From the NCBI GenBank assembly GCA_951799405.1, contig OX637332.1, positions 17,179,001 through 17,243,000 of the forward strand: a stretch of DNA of 64,000 nt, read 5' to 3'. The notes below the pieces were generated by a model. That model did not search any database. It was not told the origin of the DNA and saw only the letters and a program-made list of their open reading frames with translations. Source of the stretch: Agapetus fuscipes. Taxonomy: Eukaryota > Arthropoda > Insecta > Trichoptera > Glossosomatidae. The position numbers and the translations under genes were made by a program. Shown here one piece after another: positions 21,885-31,675 of this stretch (its first letter is position 1; every line of letters starts with the position of its first letter).

Positions 21885-22200
21885 CTTGCCCTTACACCAA
21901 CCACTTTACTTGAAATGGAGGTTTCCCCAAAGTGTATTGTTCCCATATCTTGTTCAGATTGAACCAACAGATTTAGAACCAACATCGATCTCCCACTTCC
22001 TTGGAGCGCCTTATGATAGAAGTACAATTCAAGCAACACCTCTGCGGCAGGGTGACATAGACCCCCAAGACAGGAATTGGAGATCCTCCCGCATAGGATT
22101 CCTTTTAAAAAAATGCAGGTATTTGTATTTTGGGTTTGCAATAAACAGCTGAACGCAAAATCATTTTTGACACCCTAAGTGAGGTTTGCTCTAGCTGTAA
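21885..22200 (-). repeat. SINE A copy with foreign core
   Basis: Both flanks are SINE A in reverse orientation: CTTACACCAACCACTTTACT to GGTTTCCCC on the left, and TGCAGGTATTTGTATTTTGG to AAAATCATTTTTGACACCC on the right. Between about 21940 and 22110 the expected 55 bases are replaced by about 165 bases of balanced composition not seen elsewhere in the window. That insert is open on the plus strand, without a known motif. Confidence 0.55.
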
Positions 22201-23504
22201 CTGATCTTAAAAAAATAATTTATTTATGAATAAGTAGCATTCAGGGTTAGGATTTCACACGTTCGAACGTCACGTTCCTCTAGCGAATGGAACGTAAGTA
22301 AACAGCACCCCGGGAAATTCCTTTTATACTATTACATACACACGGATAGCGCACACTAAGTATCGTCTGCACATACACTAAGCACTACAATACTAAGTTG
22401 TGTGCTTAAGCAGTAGATATACGATGCAATATTGAAGTGAAGTTGGTCTTGGAGGAACGTGATTTCATGTTTCAAGACTTTAAGTAAAGTTCAACCACTC
22501 GATATAATTACTAATGCGCAATAAGTTAAACAATATATATTCACTATAAATATAAGAAGTAGAATGTGACCAAAATTACTGAACAATTATCAATACCACA
22601 TCTGTTTCCGAAACTTTAAGTGTTGATATTACTTTATTTATATTTTCTTAAAATGTAAGTCCATTTGAATTTTTTTAATCATGCATTCATTTAAACCATA
22701 TATTTTAGAAATGTTGTAAATGTTGCATTACTTTATGTGTCATCGACCTTTCTTCCTTTAAGACCATCAGAACTGACACCATCATAGTTAATATTTTAAA
22801 GGAAATTAAACTCAAGGAAATACATAAATGTATTTTTTAAGGTTTAGCTAAATTTAATATATTTCAAAAGGTGTAGGTACTGCAAACTAGACAATAAGAA
22901 CATGAGCAAGCAATGTTATAAGGAAAACTACATGAGCAAGTATTTTTTTCAAGGCGTTGTCTTTTGCTTAAAAAGAAATTGCATCGCCATCGTGAGTCTG
23001 GTCTACGAAAAATTAACAAAACTTCACTAAATCGTTCAATTGTTTCCGTTCATGTTTTTTGCAATCGAAGAAATAAGCGTCTTCTAATCAGAAACCTGAA
23101 GGGAACACTGAACAGTTTATTGATTAGAGTTTGCATCAACCCATATGAGACTAGAATACGTACCACAAAAAGCAGTTTGATTTCTAAAAACTAAAAATTA
23201 TCCAATCAATGTTTCTTTCCACAAAAAAAGTACATTGAGTTCTAAAAATGCATTTTAGACTTCCTGATTTTGTCCAGTTAGCCTGGAAAATATCAATGCT
23301 TTGTGAAACCAGCTAGGTGTCACGTAGTTTTAGAACGCTCGCGCATAATGTCGTTCAATCAATTTATTGCAGCGTTTACAACCCACAAAGCTTGTGATAA
23401 AATATGAGTTGTGAGATAACACATTGCGCTAATGGACCAAATGGGAATCAAACTCAAACAAATGACTTTCAATGTACAAATAAGTGAACACTTCGATAGT
23501 CTGT
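22201..23504. other. AT-rich stretch without recognised features
   Basis: Short chance frames only. An imperfect inverted pair of CACGTTCCTC (22271) and GAGGAACGTG (22451) is visible, but nothing else supports an element. Confidence 0.35.
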
Positions 23505-23740
23505 AATCTATGTAAGTTTCACACGTATGTTATTATTTAAGATTCATATGAAGTTCACGCCCAGAAGTGTAAATTAGCGCTTGCAAGAGCTGCAGGTGTG
23601 CTTACAAAATATAAATGTAAGCCTGAAATGAATATAAATCTGCAACTCTCGCCGTTCTTAGCTAAAACAGGAGTGACATTGGCAAAGTGTTTTTTTTACT
23701 GTATTGCTGATCAGCCTCATACCAACCTATAAGTCAAAGA
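23505..23740 (-). repeat. RTE-LINE 3' module, diverged
   Basis: The reverse module is complete in order: tail-side CTATGTAAGTTTC, AAGTTCACGCC, GAGCTGCAGGTGTGCTTAC, AACAGGAGTGACATTGGCAAA and the boundary block CAGCCTCATACCAACC. Confidence 0.7.
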
Positions 23741-24124
23741 AAGTAAATTATAAAATAAACAAAGTGGCAATAAATTTTAAAATAATGACTGTTTTATGAT
23801 CACTTATATCATGATTTTAAATACTCTATATGTCGTTGTACTTAGAGGGGTATAATATCTCAAAAAATATAATACCAAAAAAACCCAGGTCTTTATTTTT
23901 CATGTTGGAAATCAATCTGATGGTGTACCTCAGTCAAAGTTCAACATTGAACTAGTACGTGTAGTCAATTTCACTGAGCATGCAATTTCTCTCATTTCAA
24001 ATTCGTATTAAAGAAAACTTTGTATTCTTCCTTCACATGATTGATGGCCTGCATTTATTAAACTTTTAAATAACATCTAATGATCGGATCACCAAAGTGG
24101 AATCTGATGCATGAACACCATTAA
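23741..24124. other. stretch with a short repeat at 24005-24075
   Basis: 24005-24075 resembles 32065-32135; shared blocks are CTTCACATGATYGATG, CTGCATTTATT and AACTT. No other feature was recognised. Confidence 0.4.
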
Positions 24125-24292
24125 ATAACTCTTGTCAAAAACGAAAAAGACAATGCTGATGTACCTTGGACACGTTTAGAAGGAAAAAAATATGACACAT
24201 CAAAAATCAGGCGAAAAGTACGTGAGGACACTGAAAGACATGATGGCAAAAAACTTACACCACTGAATGAATGGTTTAAAAGAATAATCTAA
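24125..24292 (+). pseudogene. unidentified protein-coding remnant, 55 codons
   Basis: The frame is open from 24125 to a stop at 24290-24292, with no start codon at its beginning. The translation includes VPWTRLEGKKYDTSKIRRK and then VREDTERHDGKKLTPLNEW. This is a well-mixed, charged composition unlike the low-complexity frames around it. It could be the last exon of a host gene or a transposase C-terminus. I do not recognise the family. Confidence 0.35.
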
Positions 24293-24701
24293 TTCTTATT
24301 TCGAGCTGGAACATCTGAATTGAAAAGATACAGAATTTTGAAAAGTAAAAAAAATTAAGGTACTTACTTTTTCATTTCCACTGTTTTAGTTTAAATTGTC
24401 AGAAATGCTTCACTTTCCCTAATGTGAACATGACAAGTGCAGCAAGAGTCAGTACTACTATTTTTTTTTTATATATATAGTTATACTATTTTCATTATTA
24501 AAAGTCATTTTAATCTTATTTACTTTGTACTTTTAATTAATTATATGTAGGTATTTATTAACTGCAGTAGGTACTTTTAATTTTATACTTTTATTTTATG
24601 TACATCTTTTGTATATCTTTTGAGTTATATTCTAACATTTGTGACAACTCGTGTAAAAAGGTTTATGCCGTGAAATAAATAAATACATAAGGAATATTTG
24701 A

Positions 24702-24797
24702 AAGGTTTATGCTCATTTGAGGTTTGGTAAGCGCGAACTTATTTATCGGTGGGCGTGCATTAAATGTTAAAACCTCTTTGCAACTTGCGATTACGGA
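24702..24797 (+). repeat. RTE-LINE 3' module, tail part with internal deletion
   Basis: GTTTATGCTCATTTGAGGTT passes directly into TGGTAAGCGCGAACTTAT and then GGGCGTGCATTAAATG and TTTGCAACTTGCGATTACGG. The middle and front of the module are missing. Confidence 0.65.
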
Positions 24798-24975
24798 ATG
24801 CAGATAAGTGTCACTTCCTCTGAAGACTGGTGATTATTGTGTTTTTTTTTTCAATGTAAATTCTACAGCTTTAACGGAAGTTGTGGTGCTATTGTTTAAC
24901 CGTTATCACAGGTTCTTTAGCCACGATATCTACAAGACACATTAAGAAATTTTACTCTCAGTCTTTCCTTGCACT

Positions 24976-25234
24976 TGTGAGGGTTTTTCTTCTGTCCTGC
25001 TGATTGACACAATTAATAATTAACAGCCACTTTAATATGTTTACTTTTATTTCTTTCACAATGTATACACAATTAACCACAGCACAATAATATTCTTTAT
25101 TCTTAATTACCCAGGCTTGTGGCTATCCCGCCAGGCAAGCTTCTCCTCCCTTTCTGCCTTCCTTTGTTTTCCTTTTCATTCAAATTCAAATCTCATGTTC
25201 CATTTTACCTAACAAACAAATCCATCTCGTTACA
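24976..25234 (-). repeat. 3' LTR of the Gypsy element
   Basis: This 259-base LTR has TG...CA ends and, on the coding strand, AATAAA-type polyadenylation motifs near its middle. It matches the other LTR base for base in my reading. It is preceded on the left by the target duplication CACT. Confidence 0.9.
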
Positions 25235-25252
25235 ATACACCTCCTTCCTCTC
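25235..25252 (-). other. polypurine tract
   Basis: On the minus strand GAGAGGAAGGAGGTGTAT lies directly upstream of the 3' LTR. A purine-rich primer here is required for plus-strand synthesis of LTR retroelements. Confidence 0.75.
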
Positions 25253-25524
25253 ATAAAAAAAAAACATTCCCAATTTTTTTTTTTTCTTTTACAATGAGTA
25301 AATAATGTATCATAATGCTCAGCCGGCGCCACATATTTTGTTTTATTTTAAGGATAAATTTCAAAAATATGAAAATAAAAAAAAAACCTGTTTCTGATAC
25401 ATTATTCAGTCATTAATACATTTTTTAACAATACCAATTATTTTCATACTAAAATTAATATATTTTTTTTTTTAACACAAATTTCATATTCAATATTATA
25501 AACAAATATTTGTTTTTTTTTTTA

Positions 25525-25716
25525 AATACTTAATTCAACAATTCAAAATAATCAAATAACAATACATAATAAACATTCACCAGTTTATTAATCAATTCAT
25601 TAAAATAACTTTTTTTTTAAAATACTTAATTCAACAATTCAAAATAATCAAATAACAATACATAATAAACATTCACCAGTTTATTAATCAATTCATTAAA
25701 ATAACTTTTTTTTTTA
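25525..25716. repeat. perfect 96-base tandem duplication
   Basis: The block beginning AATACTTAATTCAACAATTC at 25525 is repeated at 25621 without a visible mismatch. It lies in the 3' untranslated part of the Gypsy element. Confidence 0.85.
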
Positions 25717-25957
25717 AACATGTATCACATCTTTCCCAATATTTAAATTTATTTCAAATTTATTTTTCATTAATAAATTTATCAGTCCATCAAAAAACTT
25801 TACCTTCATATGTAATACTTTGTTTAATTTATGTTTCATACCTTCATTCATGCAATATTTCATAATTCATTCTTTCACTGATCACTTTTATATCAACTTT
25901 CACCGTATCATTCATCACCTCAAATTTTTCATACACATGAAAATATGTTTTTTTTTT

Positions 25958-26215
25958 TTAATCTAATTTGATTATGTCCTTGATGTGATATTTATTTATA
26001 ACATTTGTGTCTATATCTTTTAATACATAGACTATCTTGCTAACTTTCTTTTCTATTCTGGCTTTGACAAATTTTGGAGCCAACTTTGTACAGAAGTATT
26101 TCCCTGCATTTGATTGTATGAAATTTTTACGCCATACAATATCCCCTTGATCATAGACACGATTTGATCTACCTTTATTATAATAATTTGCATTTTTATT
26201 ATATGCATCCAAAAA
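25958..26215 (-). pseudogene. Gypsy integrase, C-terminal end only
   Basis: About 84 residues correspond to the C-terminal DNA-binding region of Gypsy integrases: ANYYNKGRSNRVYDQGDIVW, then KNFIQSNAG, KLAPKFV, and YVLKD with a final YHIKDIIKLD. The GDxVWRKN and KLAPKF blocks are typical of this family. The zinc-binding and DDE catalytic domains are absent. At its upstream end, near 26215, the sequence joins gag in a different frame, so it is not translated as integrase here. Confidence 0.8.
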
Positions 26216-26553
26216 TTATTTTTTGATTTTACCTTTAAAATATAAACAGATGCATTATCATGACCTTGTACCATATTTAAAATTTCTAACTTAAGATTCC
26301 TTTGAAAGTCATATTTTTCAAATTGTTGTAAGAATTTGGTTTTAAAAATTTTCCAATCAAATTCACAATTAATTGCTCTGTACCACGTTAACGGAAAATC
26401 TGTTAAAAATATAGGCATACACTCTACCAAATAATCTAATTTTAATTTGTAGACTTTGGCTAATTCTTCTAACCTTATTATAAATTCATTTGGTTCACTT
26501 TCACCATTAAAAGATATTTTTAATTTGAGAGGATCAAAATTTATGGACTCCAT
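26216..26553 (-). pseudogene. Gypsy gag, N-terminal part
   Basis: The frame starts at an ATG (MESINFDPLKL) and shows the retrotransposon gag pattern: a FNGESEPNEFI block, then LVECMPIFL, the conserved LTWYR, and WKIFKTKFLQQF followed by YDFQRNLKLEIL. About 112 residues are gag. The frame then runs on out of register through the deletion joint into integrase sequence, ending at 26053. The nucleocapsid zinc knuckles are missing because of the deletion. Confidence 0.8.
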
Positions 26554-26909
26554 TGTGTTACTTTCTAAATCCTTTTTATTATTTATTTTTTTTAGATTTC
26601 ATCATTTGCTGTATATTTTCAATTTATGCAATTAAAAAAATCATTTCATTGAAAAAAATTTTTTCATACAAATTAAATATAACACCATCTATATATATTT
26701 ATCTAAACTGATTTGAAACAAACTGGTTCATATCCATTCTTCATTCCCCCGCGACGTTCGATTTTTGAATTTCCATTCTTCTGAACGTAATGTAGGTAGT
26801 TTGAATTCTCTCACCTTCAATATTTTCAAACAGCGTTTCAAATCTTGTAATTTCTTGTTGTTAATTGTATAAGTCGATGTCTTCACTAGCTTTTATATAT
26901 ATATATAAT

Positions 26910-26960
26910 TGGATAATTTATTTGAAGCGCCGTTTTTGTGTGTAGCACACCTCAAGGGCC
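26910..26960 (-). other. conserved 3' stem-loop of the CR1-like LINE
   Basis: The coding strand has CTTGAG, then GTGTG-CTA-CACAC (26950-26938), AAAAACGGCGCT and AAATAAATTATCC. The same structure with changed loop or pair bases is found at 4541-4553, 35393-35405, 47216-47228, 44354-44366 and, in a related form, 42883-42918. Such 3' hairpins are the usual recognition site for the LINE reverse transcriptase. Confidence 0.7.
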
Positions 26961-27134
26961 CTTGGTATAAAATATATGAGGAATGAGACGATATGAAGGG
27001 AATAATATAAATAATGGGGTATGTCCATACTCGTATACATGTAAATGCACATACATAATAATCTTACATTATAGGTAAATAATATATTCGTACAGTAATA
27101 CATAAACATAAAAGTAGTTAAATAAAGTGTAGGA

Positions 27135-30100
27135 TTAATTGGGATATGATACACTGAACAGGTAGGTCTTGAGTTTTTTCCGGAACGTCGACTCTGGGCT
27201 TGCGGTTTTGACATCCAGAGGAAGTCCATTCCACACTGCAGGTGCACCATTGTGGAAGGCTCGGTCGCCGAAGCATGTTCGGTATGGACGATGAGGCTCA
27301 TTTAGTCTTATCCCTCCTGATACAGAGGATCTTAGCACCAGATCACTCCTGTTGGACTGCTGGGATAGCAGTTCAGCCAAGTATGTTGGAGCCTTCCCGT
27401 TGAGTGCCTTGTACACAGTGTAGCATATTTTGTAAGCTACTCTCTCTGGAAACTTCAACCAATGCAGGTTCCTTAGTATTGGCGTGATATGACAGAACTT
27501 TCCAGTTCCGAAAATCAGTCTTGCTGCCGAATTAAGGACCGATTGAAGCCTATTGTTTTGCTTTTTTGTTTGTCCTGCGTAAATTGCACTACAATAGTCT
27601 ACCCGTGACAGGACAAAGGCATTGACCAAGGTTTTTAATGCATCAGGGGGTAGACATCTGCGAATTGCCTTAATTTGGCGCAGTCCAAAGAAAGATGCTG
27701 TTAATGTTTTATCCACCTGCTCACTTAATGTCAGGTCTGTGCCCAATCGTACTCCTAGCAGATCCACAGTTTTTGATGGGTAGATAGAGTCTCCTCCCGA
27801 TAGTGTCAGCGGTGTGTGCAAATCTAAGAGATTCTGACGCTTTGATGTGGCAGCCCACAGAATTTCAGTCTTCTGAGGGTTTAGAATCAGCTTGTTTAGG
27901 GTCATCCATTCCTGTATCCTTCCAATGCACGCAGCCATTCGAGATTTCAACCCTTCAGTGTCATTAGGCTTGGAGCTAGCGTATACTTGACAGTCGTCAG
28001 CGTATGCATGTATTGATAGCCCATAGCTGCTCACTATCTTTTCAATATCTTTTGTATATAAGATAAAAAGCATTGGGCCTAATACGGAGCCTTGAGGTAC
28101 TCCGTATTTCAGAATGCGTGCAGGTGATATTTCGCCTTGAAATTTAATGGCTTGCTTTCTATCGTGTAAATAAGACTCGAACCATGCAAGTACTTTGCCT
28201 TTAACACCAAAGTTAATTTTGAGTCTTTGTAATAAAGTTCCGTGATCCACCGTATCAAAGGCAGCGCTCATGTCTAACATTGCCAGCAAGGCAACATTTC
28301 CACCTTCTATTGAGGAGATCAGGTCTGACATAAGACGAATAAGTGCCGATTCAGTGGAGTGGTGTTTCCGATATGCAGACTGCATTCTGGGCATAAGTTT
28401 TTTATTTTCTAAATGATTTGTCACTCTTTCTGAAATAATTCGTTCTAGAAGTTTTGACACAAAAGATAAATTTGATATAGGCCTATAATTGGCTAACACA
28501 TCTTGGTCGAGCTGCATTTTTTTCAGAATCGGAGTGACATGGGCACATTTGAGTTTTCCTGGGACGTATCCTTTACTCATTGACTGGTTGATGAGATGCA
28601 CTAAAAAGGGTGAAATATCATGTGCACAGAGTTTCACAAGCCACGTAGGTAGTGGATCCAGCTCGCACTGCTTGTTTGAGGACTTTGATAACAGTTTTTG
28701 AATTTCTGTTGTTGTTGTTTCAGTGAAATAATCGATGTTGTTCTTCTGTGATTCATTATCATCAGTAGTAGGTAAGACAGGATCTTTTGATGAATTTGCA
28801 TTAGATGCATTGATTTTTTCGATCTTATCATTAAAAAAAGTACCAAATTCTACTGCACTTGTTTTGGTGAGAAGAGTCTGCTTAACATTTCCCGATAGAT
28901 TGTTCAGTGACTTCCACATTTGGGCAGGTTTGTCCTGCTGGCTTGTAATTTTTGTGCACCAGTATTCCGATTTCTTTTTCAGCATTGTAGACCTGTACAC
29001 TGTCTGAGCGTTAATCCACATTACTCTGAAATTCATGTCCTTTCCACGTCTGTAGAGCCTTTCAAATCTCCGCATCTTTTGTTTTGCAGCTCGGCACTCA
29101 CTGTCGAACCAGGCATTGGATATGCGTTCTCTGATTTTTTTAAAAGTCTTTGGAGCATGTTGATCAATTATTTTAGAGAATGTTTCATCATACAGGTCAA
29201 TGAGCTGGTCTAGGGAGAGAAGTGAGTAAGAGGTTGCATCACAGATCGGCGAGGCTCGAACGTCGCTGCAGAAAGCTTCGACGTCAAATTTACGCCATGC
29301 TCTGGTACTGACTTCTTTATAAATCAAGGGCTTTCCAACCAGTGGAACACTTGCTGTGATAAGTTGATGGTCCGAGAGTCCCACATCTATGACATTTACA
29401 TTAAGCGCTTGGTCTTCCTTCCGTGAGATAAGCACATCTAGTAGTCCTCCTCCCGTGTGTGTAGGACTTGTTACCCATTGTTCACAATCAAAGTCTTTAA
29501 GTAAACGAGTAAAGGTCTTGGTATGATTATCATTGCTTCTATCCAAACGAATGTTTATATCGCCTGTAATTATAAACATTTCGTTTCTGATTGCTAGCCA
29601 TTCAAGTAATGTTCTCAGCTCGTCGAAAAAAATTGAAGTGACAGCTTTAGAGCCTGGCCTATAAATTGTTAATAATGTGAGTGTTTTGCCATTGGATGTT
29701 ATTCTACAGGGGAGGTATTCAAAAGTAGTGACCTTTATAGTATTGAGTTTCTCCATTCGGACTCCTTGATTCGCCACTACAGCCACTCCTCCGTGATTGG
29801 TCCATGAGACGCTATTTTTTTTTTCCTTCCCTGTTGCTGTTCTTGCTGCTTCCACTACAGAGTACCCAAGTCCTCTCAGTCTCTTGAGCGCAGCGCAGTT
29901 GTAGCTCTCGTGCCATGTTTCAGTGAGTGCTAAGATGTTGATGTTTTGATCCTTGAATAATTCGTCAACATCGTCCACTTTATTATTTAGCGAACGCAGA
30001 TTCCAGCAGCCAAGTGTAACTGGTTTTCGAGCTGGTAGCCCTGTATGCCTGTCAGACTTTGGAAGAGGATGGCCTATACTCTTGCCTTTTTGTTGTGGCT

Positions 30101-30563
30101 CAGGATTTTGGTTGGCACCAATGTCACCTTCGACAGGTTGTCGGTTTCTCTTTGCACATTTCCTTGATCTAATAAACGGGTGAGTATTTTTTGGATTACT
30201 TGATTCCTGAGTAGGACTTGTTTCGTCCTGTAGTGCAGCCTCTAAGTTGATACCGTTGTTGTTTATTGACTGCACATTTTGTGTGGCTTGCTGAATATGA
30301 CAGGGCTGAGTAATCTGGTTGCACGGGCTGTTGGAAACCAAGCAATGAGCGGGGTCCTGGCTTACCCATCCCCTATTTTTCCTTGTGCACTTCCCACCTC
30401 GCCTTCCTCTGGTCCTTTGTTTCCTAGGATTGACAGTGCATGTTTCTCCCGAGAAAATGTCCCATTTCCGAAATATGTATATTATTATTTTATTTGGTAC
30501 ACTGGCGTATTTGCGTAAATTTAACAATTCTCGAACCGCGAACATGCCGCTGGAACCGGGCAT
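27135..30563 (-). CDS. CR1-like LINE endonuclease-reverse transcriptase
   Basis: This is a single intact frame of about 1142 residues from the first ATG at 30563-30561. An in-frame stop lies just upstream at 30587-30585. Numbering from GTG at 30578, five codons earlier, residues 40-185 are a basic N-terminal region without a visible zinc finger. The AP-like endonuclease spans about 186-415 with GCWNLRSL, LTETW (Glu 220), IYRPG, GDINIRLD, SPTHTGGGLLDVL and LSDHQ. The reverse transcriptase spans about 640-945 with ANYRPISNLSFVSKLLERII, DMSAAFDTVD, GVPQGSVLGP, the catalytic YADD (859-862) and LGVRLG. The C-terminus has AFHNGAPAVWNGLP, seen in CR1/L2-group proteins. All key residues are present, so activity is plausible. 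The exact clade within the CR1 group is not settled. Confidence 0.92.
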   Translation of the reverse strand: MPGSSGMFAVRELLNLRKYASVPNKIIIYIFRKWDIFSGETCTVNPRKQRTRGRRGGKCTRKNRGWVSQDPAHCLVSNSPCNQITQPCHIQQATQNVQSINNNGINLEAALQDETSPTQESSNPKNTHPFIRSRKCAKRNRQPVEGDIGANQNPEPQQKGKSIGHPLPKSDRHTGLPARKPVTLGCWNLRSLNNKVDDVDELFKDQNINILALTETWHESYNCAALKRLRGLGYSVVEAARTATGKEKKNSVSWTNHGGVAVVANQGVRMEKLNTIKVTTFEYLPCRITSNGKTLTLLTIYRPGSKAVTSIFFDELRTLLEWLAIRNEMFIITGDINIRLDRSNDNHTKTFTRLLKDFDCEQWVTSPTHTGGGLLDVLISRKEDQALNVNVIDVGLSDHQLITASVPLVGKPLIYKEVSTRAWRKFDVEAFCSDVRASPICDATSYSLLSLDQLIDLYDETFSKIIDQHAPKTFKKIRERISNAWFDSECRAAKQKMRRFERLYRRGKDMNFRVMWINAQTVYRSTMLKKKSEYWCTKITSQQDKPAQMWKSLNNLSGNVKQTLLTKTSAVEFGTFFNDKIEKINASNANSSKDPVLPTTDDNESQKNNIDYFTETTTTEIQKLLSKSSNKQCELDPLPTWLVKLCAHDISPFLVHLINQSMSKGYVPGKLKCAHVTPILKKMQLDQDVLANYRPISNLSFVSKLLERIISERVTNHLENKKLMPRMQSAYRKHHSTESALIRLMSDLISSIEGGNVALLAMLDMSAAFDTVDHGTLLQRLKINFGVKGKVLAWFESYLHDRKQAIKFQGEISPARILKYGVPQGSVLGPMLFILYTKDIEKIVSSYGLSIHAYADDCQVYASSKPNDTEGLKSRMAACIGRIQEWMTLNKLILNPQKTEILWAATSKRQNLLDLHTPLTLSGGDSIYPSKTVDLLGVRLGTDLTLSEQVDKTLTASFFGLRQIKAIRRCLPPDALKTLVNAFVLSRVDYCSAIYAGQTKKQNNRLQSVLNSAARLIFGTGKFCHITPILRNLHWLKFPERVAYKICYTVYKALNGKAPTYLAELLSQQSNRSDLVLRSSVSGGIRLNEPHRPYRTCFGDRAFHNGAPAVWNGLPLDVKTASPESTFRKKLKTYLFSVSYPN

Positions 30564-31400
30564 GACGATGGCTGTCACTGGGGGCTAGGAATAAGTTTAT
30601 CATCTGTTACACGCGCACCAAACAAGTTGGCGTCCCAGAAAATATGCTGAACTGATTTAATCCATAACATCATTACGTTTTTCACAAAGATTTAACACTA
30701 GTTAAATGAGAAAACAGTTAACAAGAACACTGATTTAAAAACACAGATTGAAAACACTCCCATACATTAAAAGTTCTCAAACTACAAGCACGTTGTTGCT
30801 ACCGGACATGGCGCTAGCTGTCATTTATGCATTCGTCATCCCCTTACACACTGACCAAACAAGATGGCGTCACAGAAAACATGCTGTGCTGATTTAATCC
30901 ATAACATCATTACGTTTTTCACAAAGATTTAACACTAGTTAAATGAGAAAACAGTTAACAAGAACACTGATTTAAAAAACACAGATTGAAAACACTCCCA
31001 TACATTAAAAGTTCTCAAACTACAAACACGTTGTTGCTACCGGACATGGCGCTAGCTGTCATTTATGCATTCGTCATCCCCTTACACACTGACCAAACAA
31101 GATGGCGTCACAGAAAACATGCTGTGCTGATTTAATCCATAACATCATAACGTTTTTCACAAAGATTTAACACTAGATTAAAAGTTCTCGAACTATAGAC
31201 ACGCTATTGCTACCGGACATGGCGCTAGCTGTCATTTATGTATTCGTCATCCCCTTATACACTGACCAAACAAGATGGCGTCACAGAAAGCATGCTTTAC
31301 TGATTAATCCAAAACATAAACACTAGCTCAATGAATGAGAAAACAGTTTACGAGAACACCGATTTAAAAACACAGATTTAAAAAATATCAACATCAACAC
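30560..31400 (-). repeat. tandem 5' monomers of the CR1-like LINE, about 237-base unit
   Basis: The anchor GATTTAATCCATAACATC occurs at 30654, 30891 and 31129 (spacing 237 and 238), and a fourth, internally deleted unit starts at 31302 (as GATTAATCC). The middle two units are nearly identical. Each carries a CAAGATGGCGTC block (30860, 31098, 31271; mutated to CAAGTTGGCGTC at 30623), the complement of a GCCAT-type YY1/Pho site. They lie directly upstream of the coding frame and are probably its promoter, as in other monomer-type LINE 5' regions. Confidence 0.85.
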
Positions 31401-31659
31401 CAGCTGCACAGATTAAAGGTTAGAAAACCAGAAATAAATCAATGTTTTTCAAGAACCTCGCTCACATACATACGTCGCACGTCCGTCGCACTCGGGTGCG
31501 CCTGGACTATATAAACGTGTTGATGCTTTCACAACCATAAATCTGTCTAATTTTAATTATTTCATATTGTTTTGAATGTCATTTATTGGAATCGAATGTC
31601 ATTTGTTTTTGTTTGAGAAAATTTTCTTCATAGGAATTTCATTTACAGATTTTTCTTTT

Positions 31660-31672
31660 ACGTTGGGCGCCA
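31660..31672 (-). other. primer-binding site, tRNA-Lys
   Basis: ACGTTGGGCGCCA on the plus strand equals the 3' end of insect tRNA-Lys including CCA, so on the element's coding strand TGGCGCCCAACGT is complementary to it. It lies 3 bases inside the 5' LTR. Primer choice of this kind is known from Osvaldo-type Gypsy elements. Confidence 0.8.
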
Positions 31673-31675
31673 AAA

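Larger units (their letters stand above)
26905..31430 (-). mobile_element. CR1-like LINE, apparently full length, in Gypsy leader
   Basis: On the minus strand: a 5' region of tandem monomers (about 31400-30560), one long endonuclease-reverse transcriptase frame, a 3' UTR of about 220 bases and a 3' stem-loop followed by ATAAATTATCCAATT and a TATA run. The right boundary is uncertain (31380-31540). A loosely similar GATGYYTTCAC on both sides (26875 and 31525) is a weak target-duplication candidate. It is oriented like its Gypsy host. No separate ORF1 is visible upstream. Confidence 0.85.

Noticed and set aside
26918..30588. Several plus- and minus-strand frames of 60-130 residues over the LINE
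   Set aside because: They are out-of-frame or antisense shadows of the 1142-residue LINE protein.
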